64,000 bases of DNA, taken from Halocaridina rubra. Its lineage: Eukaryota > Arthropoda > Malacostraca > Decapoda > Atyidae. Positions 1 to 64,000 of the stretch are shown one piece after another. The stretch lies in assembly GCA_037179515.1 (NCBI GenBank), contig JAXCGZ010001925.1, positions 37,501-101,500 of the forward strand, written 5' to 3'. Each line of letters begins with the position of its first letter. Within the stretch, counting starts at the first letter, position 1. The notes under the pieces were generated by a model. It was given only the letters and a program-made list of their open reading frames with translations. It ran no database searches and was not told the DNA's origin. The position numbers and the translations under genes were made by a program.

Positions 1-17
1 TCACCAGTACATCAGGT

Positions 18-18
<1 letters not shown>

Positions 19-83
<65 letters not shown>

Positions 84-85
84 TC

Positions 86-145
<60 letters not shown>

Positions 146-168
146 CACTGGTAGTAGTAGTAGTAGAA

Positions 169-264
<96 letters not shown>

Positions 265-313
265 CTTTTAAGATCCACTGTATTGCTCCAGTAGACGTTG
301 ACCTTCACATCAG

Positions 314-357
<44 letters not shown>
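19..357. repeat. Microsatellite cluster (AAT, ATT, TA, GA)
   Basis: An (AAT)n run at about 19-82 is followed directly by its complement (ATT)n at 87-144, so the two arms can fold back on each other. A short GTA run, a (TA)n tract at about 170-262 and a (GA)n tract at 320-357 follow. Open frames across this block are only translated repeat. Confidence 0.97.
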
Positions 358-361
<4 letters not shown>

Positions 362-3300
362 AGATTGTTTACGTGATAGTCTCAATATTAGTAATGATGA
401 CTAGGAAAGACCTGTAGTACGACCCACATGCAATCTTGACCTTTTGCTGATTTCTTTTTAATATATTCTACAGCCTTGAAATATAACTTTATTAAAATTT
501 TAGCTTATAATATATCCTATACTAAGGTATTGATTAGAAGAAATTATTTATTCTACTTGAAATGAGACTAATATATATATTTTATAATGATCATAACCTT
601 CGTGTCAACATTGTGCAGTCAAGGATCAACAGGTGACTTTCATCTCCGTACGTCGTCGCTGCTTGAACAATATTTGTGATTTAGTTATCGTTATTTTGGA
701 TAAGGTAAGTATTATTATAACCGTTGACGTATTTTTATAGTAATATAAATCACTTAATATTGGTAAAAATGGCTGTAGACGATGATAAAGGATTATATAT
801 GTCTTGTCACTAGGGCTAATTGGGGGGTTGAAGTGTACGGTAAAGGAAACTGGCCTTTGATCACATCCTACGAATTTTTGCGTAATATTCTATCCTCCTG
901 TACAGTTGGAACTTGTATAAAATATTGTTATATCAAACCATTCTTGTGTATATAAAGTCACAAATGTATTTTAAACACCAAATATGGCTAGAGATTTATA
1001 ATTAGCCTCCGTAGGTTCAGAACCCAAATTACAGGTTTTATTTACCCTGTTGTTTCACACTAAATACCCATTTGCGTGAGGATGGACGCAGACAGTTTGT
1101 AGCTGAGAATTTAAGACAGGATATTTTCCTAACACCCCCACAGTGAGGTCAAACAGGGGTTTAGCCATACCCGAATCGTGCATCAGGTCGAACTATGGTA
1201 CGAGCAACAGAATTTTTTCCCCACAGTAATGCTACGCAATATATTTTCCCGTTTTCAGAAGTAATGTTTTTTCACAACCCCAGTTAGGGAAAATTCCCTG
1301 GATTTTATTATATTAGGTTTGGTTTATGTACCCCCTATTAAGAAACAGTTTTTATAATTAGCTTTATTGTTTTTAGCTGTTATTCATATGATTTCAAGGT
1401 TTCTTATTTTATTTTACTCGTTCTTGTATGAAGGTAGCTTGAATTTTCGTCATAAGAAAACTTCGTGAAATACTTTCGTGTATTCCTCATACATTAGCAG
1501 TTCGGGATGGCCGAGAGCAGTTTTGATGATGAGAAGGACCTTGAATGGCACCCTCTGCTTTCCGAGGTATATCTTCACCTCAAGTATAAAGCATGGGTGG
1601 AACCAATTGAGAAACAAAATGACTCAATCTAGTCTTCATATTCTATTGACAGCATTCAGGCAGTATATATTTGCTTCTGTCTTTAATGTATAGGGTTATT
1701 TTTGGCTCTTTGCTTTAGGGCTGGCTTGACCATATGACTTTCTATATTATCATATATTGACAGAGTAATAATATCCTTGCAAGCCTTAAATCACTGGTTG
1801 TGTTTGGCACCCTTATGAATGTATGCATAATTCAGCATTTTCTTACAGAAAAAGCAGTTTCTTCACAGTTGAATACTTGTTTTTGCTTACTCTAGATGGT
1901 AGTTTCTTTATGTTATGTTTGTAGATGTATATGTCAAATTCCAGTCCTGTCTCCATATCAGCTAATACCGATTCTTCTGTGATCTTGAAGTTCTTCAGAC
2001 CAGTGGTCTTCAACTTTTTCTAAGTTCATGCACCCTTCCGGGAGCTATTGAGAAATTCATGTACCCTAGCTCAAAAAAATCACGTCTTAAGTATTAGATG
2101 TCTAATTTTAAGACTTAGGGGCACTTTATATTATAGGTTTTTTAGGTACAGTATATAGTACAATATTGCATAGAAGATTGATCACATATTTTGTTTCCTT
2201 AATGTCCACCTTTTCAAGGGTAACATGGTCTTGAAATGGCTCATGTCTGTATTGTGGACTTTCATCACATATTTCTGTTATCTAGAATCTAACATATTCT
2301 TGCTTTATTGGCCTTTGGTCCTTAAGTTTTTTTTTTTTTTTTTTTAGCTTGCTTCAATTTTGTTAGCTTGGCAGGTACAGTAGAGCCCTGATGTACGTTT
2401 TCGGGTGAGACTACAGTCTTGAAAGTAGCTTGGGTAAAACTTAAGTTGATGCAATTGAGACTGAATACAATTGTATGCAAGACCTGTAGCACAGTACATG
2501 GTACCCTTCTCTTTATGTACTTTATGCGTATTTATACTGTGCTGTCTTGTGCGCATGTACTGCAACTTACTATATATGCATTTTATTTAATCAGACAAAA
2601 GTTTTACTGATTTTACTGTATAGTATAGTGTACCATATATATTACCATACACTTATTCCAGGTGTTTACCTCTTCTGTTTACCTAATGAGATTTATGGGC
2701 AATTTATTAATGGAAAGGGTTAATGATTGGAACAGATGCCGAATAATTGGAGAACAAGTATGCTCACAAAAAGAAAGAGATTTCGTTGATCAGACTGTCT
2801 GTGAAAGGCCTACTTGAAAACAGTTTTACAAATAATGAGAAACTTTATATTGATATCCTAAATTAAAGCACAGTAGAGAATGTTTGGAGAGATCTTCAGA
2901 TGAGTGCTTTTACATTAATATTGGCATGAGGTAAGATTGTGTATTGTCATCAAGAGTGTTTAATGTATTCTTTGTATTGATGGGGTGCGAAGCGATATGA
3001 TAGCCAGAGGAGGAATGAAATGGAGTACTGTATTATTGAAGCCATTTGGAAGATTGTAAACTTGTCTAATTGCAGCTAACAATGACTTAATTACAGAGCT
3101 AATGAAAGAGACTAGACACTTTGGTTAAGTTTTAAGAACGTCTTCATACATAGAGAGCTAAGAGTAATGTAATTGAATGGAAGGTATTAGTGGTTAAAAG
3201 AGTGAATACTTTACCTTGATATATTTTCCTGTAATTGTTTTTGTTAAGAGAGAATAGTGGACAAAACTGAAGATGATGTGTTAAGAAAAAATACAGGAAG

Positions 3301-3463
3301 TTAGGTAATGTAATTTCTACAGTTTAGTCAAATATAAGTTGTGCTGCCCTGAAAAATGAGATAAAAGAAAGACCAAACAAGAGAAGATTTTTTTTATTTA
3401 GGTCAAATAATATAATGTAGGAATGAATTTAGGTACGATGAAAGGAATAAGGAAGTACTCTGG
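358..3463. other. Upstream AT-rich spacer, no gene recognised
   Basis: No open frame here looks coding or joins a recognisable domain. A well-formed donor-like site (AAG|GTAAGT at 702-710) follows a moderately CpG-containing stretch at about 640-704 and could end an untranslated 5' exon of the downstream gene, but nothing else supports it. A hAT-like end lies at 2001 and a T20 tract at about 2327-2346. Confidence 0.5.
2001..2120 (+). mobile_element. hAT transposon terminal fragment
   Basis: The sequence begins CAGTGGTCTTCAACTTTTTC, which closely follows the CAGTGGTTCTCAACC-type terminal inverted repeat common to many hAT elements, and continues with the usual 'cacccttccgggagc' type segment. 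The other end was not found, so this is probably a truncated non-autonomous copy. Confidence 0.5.
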
Positions 3464-3640
3464 GACCGCGGTACCGTGATGGTAAGAGAATTTGATTGTG
3501 GAAGTGACAGACCCACTACAGAGGGTTAGGAAAGGCTTCCAGCCTCAATTCCCCGGGTCCAACCTGTCTGTGCAACCATCTATTGAATGGGGAGTAATAG
3601 TAACATTAGACATTAAAAAAAAACAATTGGGTGTAACTCC
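3464..3640 (+). mobile_element. tRNA-derived SINE family S1, + strand copy
   Basis: A tRNA-like head (gggaccgcggtaccgtgatgg, with a box-B-like segment near 3510) is followed by the family body 'taggaaaggcttccagcc' and a tail resembling 'ccaacctgtctgtgcaacc'. The same unit recurs at 13142, 18650, 19440, 20040, 20167, 21900, 22360, 31780 and 42775. The copy is diverged. Confidence 0.7.
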
Positions 3641-3812
3641 TAACCTCTGTATAAAGGAACAAATCAAGCATAAAGTGAAAAATAGCGTATTATTGTTTAG
3701 GCTGTCGAATTGAGTTATAGTAAGGAAAGATTGCAACGCCTTAAGTGTGGACTGAGAAATTGTCTTTATATCGTTAAAGCTGAGACTTTAATTAATATAC
3801 ATTTACCATCTT

Positions 3813-4010
3813 CCTTTAGTTACAGTTCGTGTCCTATGCCTGCATCTACGCCAATATTCTGATGAATTCAATTCACATCTCTTACTATCCCTTCACATTT
3901 GACGAATCATAAAACTTCCTATCTCTGTTTCTCTTTACTTTCGCGTTTTCTTGGTACCCCGTCCTGACGAGGGCAAATTACTTTGACCGACCCGGTGTCA
4001 TGCTCATAAA
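3813..4010 (-). repeat. Dispersed repeat family R1, - strand half copy
   Basis: This stretch reads as the reverse complement of the unit at 13951-14170: on the minus strand it runs from a 'gacaccgggtcggtca' edge through 'gagaaacagagatagg' to 'aggcataggacacgaactg'. Other copies lie at 14330, 19205, 21858-22115 and 29570. Coding potential is absent. Confidence 0.7.
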
Positions 4011-5736
4011 AAAAATTGTATCATATATGAAAAGTTTATAAAAAATCTTATTTATCAAGAGTAAGCTGCAACATAATGAAAATAGTTTGAAAATTTAATG
4101 CTTGTGTTAAAATCATGGTGCAGTTTTATGTATGAAGGGTTTGTCTTAAAAGAAAATGTTATTGGAAGAGTGTGTAAGAAAGAAAAACTACAATTGACTA
4201 AAGAAATTGTCATATGCAAGGAGGGCATCTTTGCAGGAAGACCTGTTGGGCATTACTGGGAGTTTTCTACACGAGTGGGGTATTTGATGCATGTACAGAT
4301 CGATATCGCTGAAGTCTGGATGACTGTTTAGCTTTGCTTCGGGTGAAAAAGTTTTTAGTAGCTGCGTCTAAATTCACTGTACTGTACTTACAAAGATGTT
4401 TTGGCTTTGATATGTTCAAAGCCTCACAGTAACCTTTGAGGTAGATCTTTAACTTACACTTACAAGTTATGTGTCAAGAATCTGTACACGTGACTTTGTA
4501 ACATGCAGAAATGAGTGGTTGATAATAATATCAACTGAGCAATGAGATACGTAATCTCAATTATGAGGAAGGGTTGAGATGTTAAGCTTACCTCCGCTTG
4601 GAGCTAGCAGGAAGAGTGGGTATATGGTAACAGTTTTATAAATTCCTTATAGAAAGCTTCAATATGTAACAGTTATATTGCGTAGCTTCTTTTACTGATC
4701 AGGTAAAAAAAAAATTGCTGTTAAATTTTATCTTTGTAGGTTATACTCTTATTATGTACTGCACCTCTTTAAGCATCCCAGGTTGGCTAACTTCATGGTT
4801 ATAGGTACTGTCACAGAATGGATACCAAGATCTGAAATGTTTTCATACACTGTACAACATTACCACTATTTCATTGTATTATTGTTTTTTTTTTTATATC
4901 TACGGAGTTTATTATTATTTTTATTATTATTAATATTATTTTTATTATTCCTACTTCTGTTGGGTTGGGTAACATTTTCTTTTCCTCTGAATTCTTTTTT
5001 GACTTCTTTGGTGACTGATGGGTTAGATGATTGGAAAGTTAGTTTTCCATTCCTTCCTAATTTTAACTTTTTTGCCTCATTGCAATTTTCTGATGTAAGG
5101 TATTTTGATGTCTTACTAGCTTAGTATTTCTTTTACCGTTATGACTGTACTGTTTACATCGCTAGACACCATATCGAAAGAAACCTCAGGGTACTCTGGG
5201 GTTATTCATATTTACAAGGCAAGTCACTTAACCTAACCCAACACTTTATTCGGTTATTTAACTTTACATTGGGTTCTGGAAGTCGTTTTCATCTTTAAAA
5301 AGATCTGTTATCTATTTACAGCACATTTGATGCATTTCAGTTTTATAATTTTCAAGATATTTTGACCAAAGGTTGACTACTAATTTAGATTTTAAGTAAT
5401 TTATTTAATAAAAATTAAGGACTGGTGATGGTGTATATAATTTTGGAAAAGGGAGTCCTTGCTCAGTGAATTTAAACTGCCTTATTTGAATTGCCATTAA
5501 ACTGGTATACTGTACTTGAAGATTTTATTTTAAATTTCATAGACCATGGTAGAATATAACTTGTATAATTCATAAACCAATATGATAAACTTATTATTTG
5601 TGTTTCTCTACAGTTTGGAAATCAGAAGTTTTAATTTCGTCTTTATGAAGACTTAAGGAATTACAACATATTTTTTTATTTTTCATTCCTTTTGTATATT
5701 GTATACTACTGTTTTAAAAATAATATTTGGGACTAA
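4011..5736. other. Spacer, no gene recognised
   Basis: AT-rich unique-looking sequence. The open frames are short and low complexity, for example a Leu/Phe-rich frame at 4783-5124 from T-rich DNA. A short dispersed repeat at 5186-5246 ('aagtcacttaacctaaccc') is shared in inverted orientation with 14270-14325 and 47600-47690. Confidence 0.5.
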
Positions 5737-6530
5737 TCATTGAAAGTTATAGACTATTAAGCTTACGGAAATCAGTGTAACAGGAGTAGCAGTGTCATTG
5801 GCGTAGATCCATCCTCCGGAGCTGCAACTCAGAAGATGAGCAGAGTCCAAAATACCACAGCCAACACTTGCCCTCACAGGGCATGAGAACCTGGGAGAGG
5901 CTTTGGTTACCTGGGCGATTACCTCATCTCTAAATGTAATGCGCACAATAACATAATTATTTCACCCTTAGAAATGACTCCAGCTGTCATTTCTCGGAGA
6001 CTCCTTCTTACCAGTGACATTGAGAGCAAACCAGGAAAATTCATACGTAAGATTGCACCACCGCATATGCTACCAGGACAACATGCACTCTCTGAGGACT
6101 CAGAGGGAAAGCCCTGCATGTCAGTGGTCTTCCTTCTTAGTTCGTGCAGGGCCTAGAGGTAGTGAGCTAAGTCACCACGATATTACAGTAACCAGGCAGG
6201 TATTCAGAATAATGCTATCATCGCTAAGCCTTGACTGTGATGGAACTTTCTTTCCAGAGAGGGACCCATGATATCCACTCCACTGGGAAGATCTGTCTTT
6301 GAACGTCAAATCGAGCTCTCTCTCTGAACGTCAAATTGACCTCACGAAATACCACTGAAGATGTGGATCTCACAAAGTTTCTGATCTTTGGATTGATGTA
6401 ATGTCTCTTTGGAACCTTATTTGAAATGGAAATTACTAAGCCGTCATTCTCTTCTCTAATACCTGGTACCTTCCCTAGCAAGAACTGATAAATGGAGTAG
6501 TGGACTGAGCTTTCCTTGTAAATATTCATG
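5737..6530. other. Unidentified higher-GC block, possible transposon relic
   Basis: This block is less AT-rich than its surroundings. On the + strand near 5990-6050 it reads RRLLLTSDIESKPGKF, which resembles the 'LLLSGDVExNPGP' peptide at the start of many LINE ORF2 proteins. No other ORF2 motif could be followed. There is also a short local duplication of 'tgaacgtcaaat' at 6301 and 6327. Function unknown. Confidence 0.3.
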
Positions 6531-7039
6531 AAAAAGTATTTGCAATAGCCTTACATGGCTCAAATAGTAATTAGGACTAGTGTTCAATTTCAAGGAATGC
6601 CCTATCCTCTGAAGAGTAGGATCACTGTATAACCTTTGAAAGTCTACTCGGCCTACTGTACAATATTTTATTGTGGGAAAGGGAATTAATCTTTATTCTT
6701 AGTCCTCCTCAAGCTTTCTTGGAGACACTGTGTACCCTTTTCTTTTTTGCAGTCATCATTGCAGATACAGAAACCTTTTTCCTTGTCGGTGTGTTATGCA
6801 AGCCTTGCACAGTATCTTCTCATAATATCACAGAATGCTTGTGACTAACCTGTAATGTTAAGCTTGTGTACAGTCTTTAACCCAACTTTGGGCAATCCCT
6901 GAACAAAAGCCTAGGACTAGAGCCCGTAGAACTATGACATTTATATGCAGTAAGAAGAGCTTCTTGTGTATCTGTTTAGGAATACTGTATAATGAATTTT
7001 CTTTGTTTTAGCTTTTCCCCACTTTCATATAGGATAGCA

Positions 7040-7720
7040 AAACTAAACTAAACTATTCAATCATTTCCTATGCACAAATTCCTTTTCCCTCCTAGCTTTC
7101 TCCACACATTTTGATCCATTTTTTTATGTGCTTTTGGTTCTCTATATATATTGTTTTTTTTTATTGTGGCATTCTTCTCGCTTTTATTACATGTATGTAC
7201 CACGTCAGCCATTTCTTTTGCATTCTCTTTATTGATATTAATACACTTATTGTCCTTCAAATCTTCTTGGAAGTAATTTTTTCCTACATTGTTACACCAC
7301 ACATTCGTCAATACTTTCACATTCATGCAGTATTAAAATTCTTTTATTTTTTTCCTGCGCTTCACAGGCCAAGTCTCTGCTCCATACATATTTGCTCTTC
7401 ATTCTTGCACTAATCCTTTGTACTTCCATCATGACTGCACTCTATTGTCCAACTTTCTTTCCTTTGCCTTTGATTTGATATTAGTTATGTAAACATCGTC
7501 TCTCTACTGAGTGTTTTTACTTGCAAGTAGCAATTTTATGTATCATACTATGTTCTGATTTCTTCCTTTTGATCCTAAAGCCTCTCTTCCAAGGCTGCCC
7601 TCTTCTTTTCTTATTTTTACACTACTATATTGCTGGTGCTACAGAACACAATGTCATCAGCATATATCTTTCATCATGGACTGTAATGCCTTGTATCTCA
7701 AGTCAGAACTTCCTCAATTA
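7040..7720 (-). mobile_element. Degenerate LINE reverse transcriptase relic
   Basis: On the minus strand near 7650 the sequence reads KIYADDIVFC, matching the catalytic Y-x-D-D box of LINE reverse transcriptase. Downstream on the same strand, near 7375-7395, it reads MYGAETW, the usual conserved tract after the fingers/palm in this class. Frames are broken by stops and shifts, so the copy is dead. Confidence 0.65.
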
Positions 7721-8195
7721 GGAGAAAATTATATTGGCTTAAAGTAAACACAGATATAATCCGACCATGACTGGTATACAGTTTGTAGCCTTAGTATATA
7801 TATTTACAAAGAAATGCCTTTTCTTATAGATAAAGGAAATTCAGTACTAGGACAGAATCTGTTATACAGAGAAGAAAAAAAGGAGAGAGAATTAAGTAGT
7901 GTAAGCCAGTGAAGTAATGTACTTAGATGGAGACACTAATGAACGTTTGGTGGGACTGGGTGAAATTAAATGTAGAACACGGTGAAGGAGTTAGCTTCAC
8001 AGCATATTTCAGTAGGAAAAATAAAATTAGTAAGCTTCTCGTGTAATCCAATTAGATCAAGTTTAGATACAAGAATGCGCACTGTGGCTGAATAACAATA
8101 ATAATAATGATAATGATAATAATAAGAATAGTTTTTTTGGTTTGAGGACAGCAGGTTTAAGCTTTTGTACTCAGTATATTTTTAACACATGTCAA
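7721..8195. other. Spacer, nothing recognised
   Basis: AT-rich sequence with a short imperfect AAT/GAT run near 8094-8130. No coding frame or repeat family identified. Confidence 0.5.
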
Positions 8196-8470
8196 CTCCC
8201 CTCACACCCGTCCACCACAGTTCACTGAGTTAGCAGGTGTTGAAGCGGTGGGGATAAACCAGCTGCGTCTGTTGGGTCTCACTGTGGAATATCCTTGCCT
8301 GCCTACCTTGTGGATGACCCAAGCAAGGTGGAAGGGGGGGGGGAGACGTGGCAACCCTTTATCCTCAAGGAGCTGAGAGGAGTGGTTGAGGTGTGTGTGG
8401 ATCGTGTTGAATGTGTGTTTCTTGGCTCGGCCACCCCCCTTACAAGGGGGAAGAGGCATGTGTATATGTA
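8196..8470 (+). mobile_element. LINE-B 3' tail fragment
   Basis: This contains the family signature 'ttcactgagttagcaggtg', then 'gtggatgacccaagcaaggtgg', 'cctcaaggagctgagagg' and 'ttacaaggggga', ending in 'tgtatatgtat'. The same ordered motifs are found downstream of LINE RT sequence at 27100-27350 on the minus strand, so this is a 5'-truncated insertion of that LINE. Confidence 0.75.
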
Positions 8471-8655
8471 TATTTTTAACAAGAATGTGCTAGAGTAATT
8501 TTATGACAGACTCGTAAGCTACTCTGATTAGTAATATGTAAGTAATTTGTAACTGTTCAGTGCATCATCTTAGTGTCAGAGTTTAAATATGAATATAAAA
8601 TGAGTGTACTGTACTGTATAATTTACATTAATGAAGCTGTTGTGGGTATAGAGTA

Positions 8656-8984
8656 CAGAAGCTCCCCTACTTATGAACAACCTAGTTACAAACATTAACA
8701 GATACGAAAAAAAGCTACCCTTTATCTACCCATATATTTATGTGCAGTATATATTAATGTACTGAACTGTATTATTACATTATTATTATTGTATTATAAT
8801 TCATTAAAACTGTATACTTTATGTTGTATGTATAAGTTGTGTGTAGTTAAAGTACTGTACTGTACAGTACTGCTTATGTATGTACTGCACAGTACTTATT
8901 TTTTACAGAAACACAACTTACGAACAATGCTACTTACGAACGGACTTCTGGAACCTATCTCGTTTGTAATTTGGGGAGTGTTTG
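8656..8984. mobile_element. Tigger-type MITE, family M1
   Basis: The element begins CAGAAGCTCCCCTACTTA and ends GGGGAGTGTTTG, whose complement is CAAACACTCCCC; it is flanked by TA on both sides as expected for a Tc1/mariner/pogo target duplication. About 329 bp long with no coding capacity. Relatives lie at 48334, 48575-49458 and 54069. Confidence 0.75.
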
Positions 8985-8999
8985 TAGTATTTTAATTTT

Positions 9000-9483
9000 G
9001 TAAGGATAAGATTTGAAATAAAATTAAAAAATATAATATAAATCACAGGTAGTTGGTTATGTAGTGTCATTGAAATGAAGTTAAGTTTTGGAAAAAGGGA
9101 TAAACAGTAGAAATGTTAAAAAGGTGCTGAGAAGGTACTGCTGCTGAAGGGCAAAGAGGCAAGAAATGGCCTCTGAGTGACATAAAGTGCTCTTAACGAA
9201 ACGTGCCAAAAGGCCTTTCGCAGCCAACGAGTAGACGTGGAGGGAAAACAGGGGAAAAAAAGGAAAAACTACAAATATTCTCAATGATATTTTATTTTTT
9301 AAATAGTTTATGATAACTTAGTTGAATTATTATGAAATTAGAATATAAGTTTTTCAGAAATAGGAAATTGATATGATAAATGCAATATTAATTTTTTTTT
9401 AATTGTAGGTTTTTGTGCAGTAGATTTTGTAGGATATGTAAAATATAGGTTATATGAGGGAATATTCTAAGATACTGTATATG
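9000..9483. other. Spacer upstream of the leader, nothing recognised
   Basis: AT-rich sequence with short open frames only. No TATA-plus-initiator arrangement could be distinguished from the A/T background, so the transcription start of the downstream gene is not placed. Confidence 0.4.
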
Positions 9484-9796
9484 CTTATCAATTGCAAGGT
9501 ACTGAGAGAGGGAGAGTTAGTGTGTGAGTGAGAATGAGTTAGTGAATGAATGAGTGAGAGAGAGAGGCTTGAATTGAGTTTTCAACAGAGAGAGAGAGAG
9601 AGGATTGAATTGAATTATCAAGAGAGAGAGAGAATGGAATTCAGTTCGAGAGAGAGATGGCCTGAATTGAGTTCTCAAGTGAGAGCAAGGGAGAGAGTGT
9701 GTGTGAGAGCGAGTAAGAGAGAAAGAAAGAGACGAGAAGAGAGGGTTGTGTGGCTGGAAGGTTGGAGGTGGCTGAGTGGGGTGGAGGAGGTCGGCC
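9484..9796 (+). promoter_or_regulatory. GA-rich leader / probable 5'UTR and promoter-proximal region
   Basis: Four imperfect units alternate a (GA)n run with a 'ttgaattgag-tt-tcaa' type short palindrome between about 9555 and 9680, followed by purine-rich DNA up to the start codon. In arthropods GA runs of this kind can bind GAGA-type factors and can lie in paused promoters. The position directly upstream of the first coding exon suggests leader or promoter, but the GA runs could also be only microsatellite. An in-frame TGA at 9773-9775 precedes the ATG. Confidence 0.45.
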
Positions 9797-63989
<54,193 letters not shown>

Positions 63990-64000
63990 GTATTAATTTT

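Overview
This window is nuclear DNA from an animal, most likely a malacostracan and probably decapod crustacean. It has GT-AG introns, AT-rich spacers, very long and pure microsatellites (GT, TA, GA, ATT, TTC), arthropod-style tRNA-derived SINEs, APE-type LINE relics and Tigger/pogo DNA transposon relics. No assignment to species is possible from sequence alone.

One protein-coding gene dominates and runs on the + strand from a short first coding exon at 9797-9818 to beyond the right edge. I assembled 17 coding exons by hand from splice sites and phase: 9797-9818, 19061-19102, 32350-36196, 36907-36934, 37514-37551, 38002-38087, 39747-39996, 41916-42065, 42223-42408, 42548-42677, 42979-43075, 50187-50306, 55890-56554, 57619-58239, 58823-59005, 62442-63347 and 63741-63989. 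All junction phases agree and the sum is 7620 nt, or 2540 codons, without a stop; the 3' end is missing. The protein looks like an ITPRID/KRAP (SSFA2)-family protein, that is, an IP3-receptor-interacting, actin-associated scaffold. The KRAP-type core is in exons 9-11, a Q-S-D-S-S-G-F motif is in exon 15 and a helical C-terminal region is in exon 17. A 1282-residue disordered acidic/Ser-rich exon (exon 3) makes it much longer than I would expect for a vertebrate relative.

The most interesting coding observation is a local tandem duplication at 41916-42677. Exon 9 is a hybrid whose 5' half copies part of the KRAP core of exon 10 and whose 3' half copies exon 8; the introns are duplicated too. 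Exons 8 and 9 are symmetric (phase 2-2), and exons 2 and 12 are symmetric (phase 1-1), so several in-frame isoforms are possible.

Layout: 1-9480 is upstream spacer with repeats and old transposons. 9484-9818 is a GA-rich leader and first coding exon. 9819-32349 holds two large introns packed with microsatellites, SINEs, palindromic MITEs, minisatellites and LINE fragments, separated by a 42-nt exon. 32350-43075 is the compact exon cluster. 43076-55889 is a large intron region with Tigger relics, Tigger-type MITEs and one candidate cassette exon. 55890-64000 is the 3' exon cluster with degraded LINE sequence in the 59-62 kb intron. No functional tRNA, rRNA, CRISPR array or second host gene was found.
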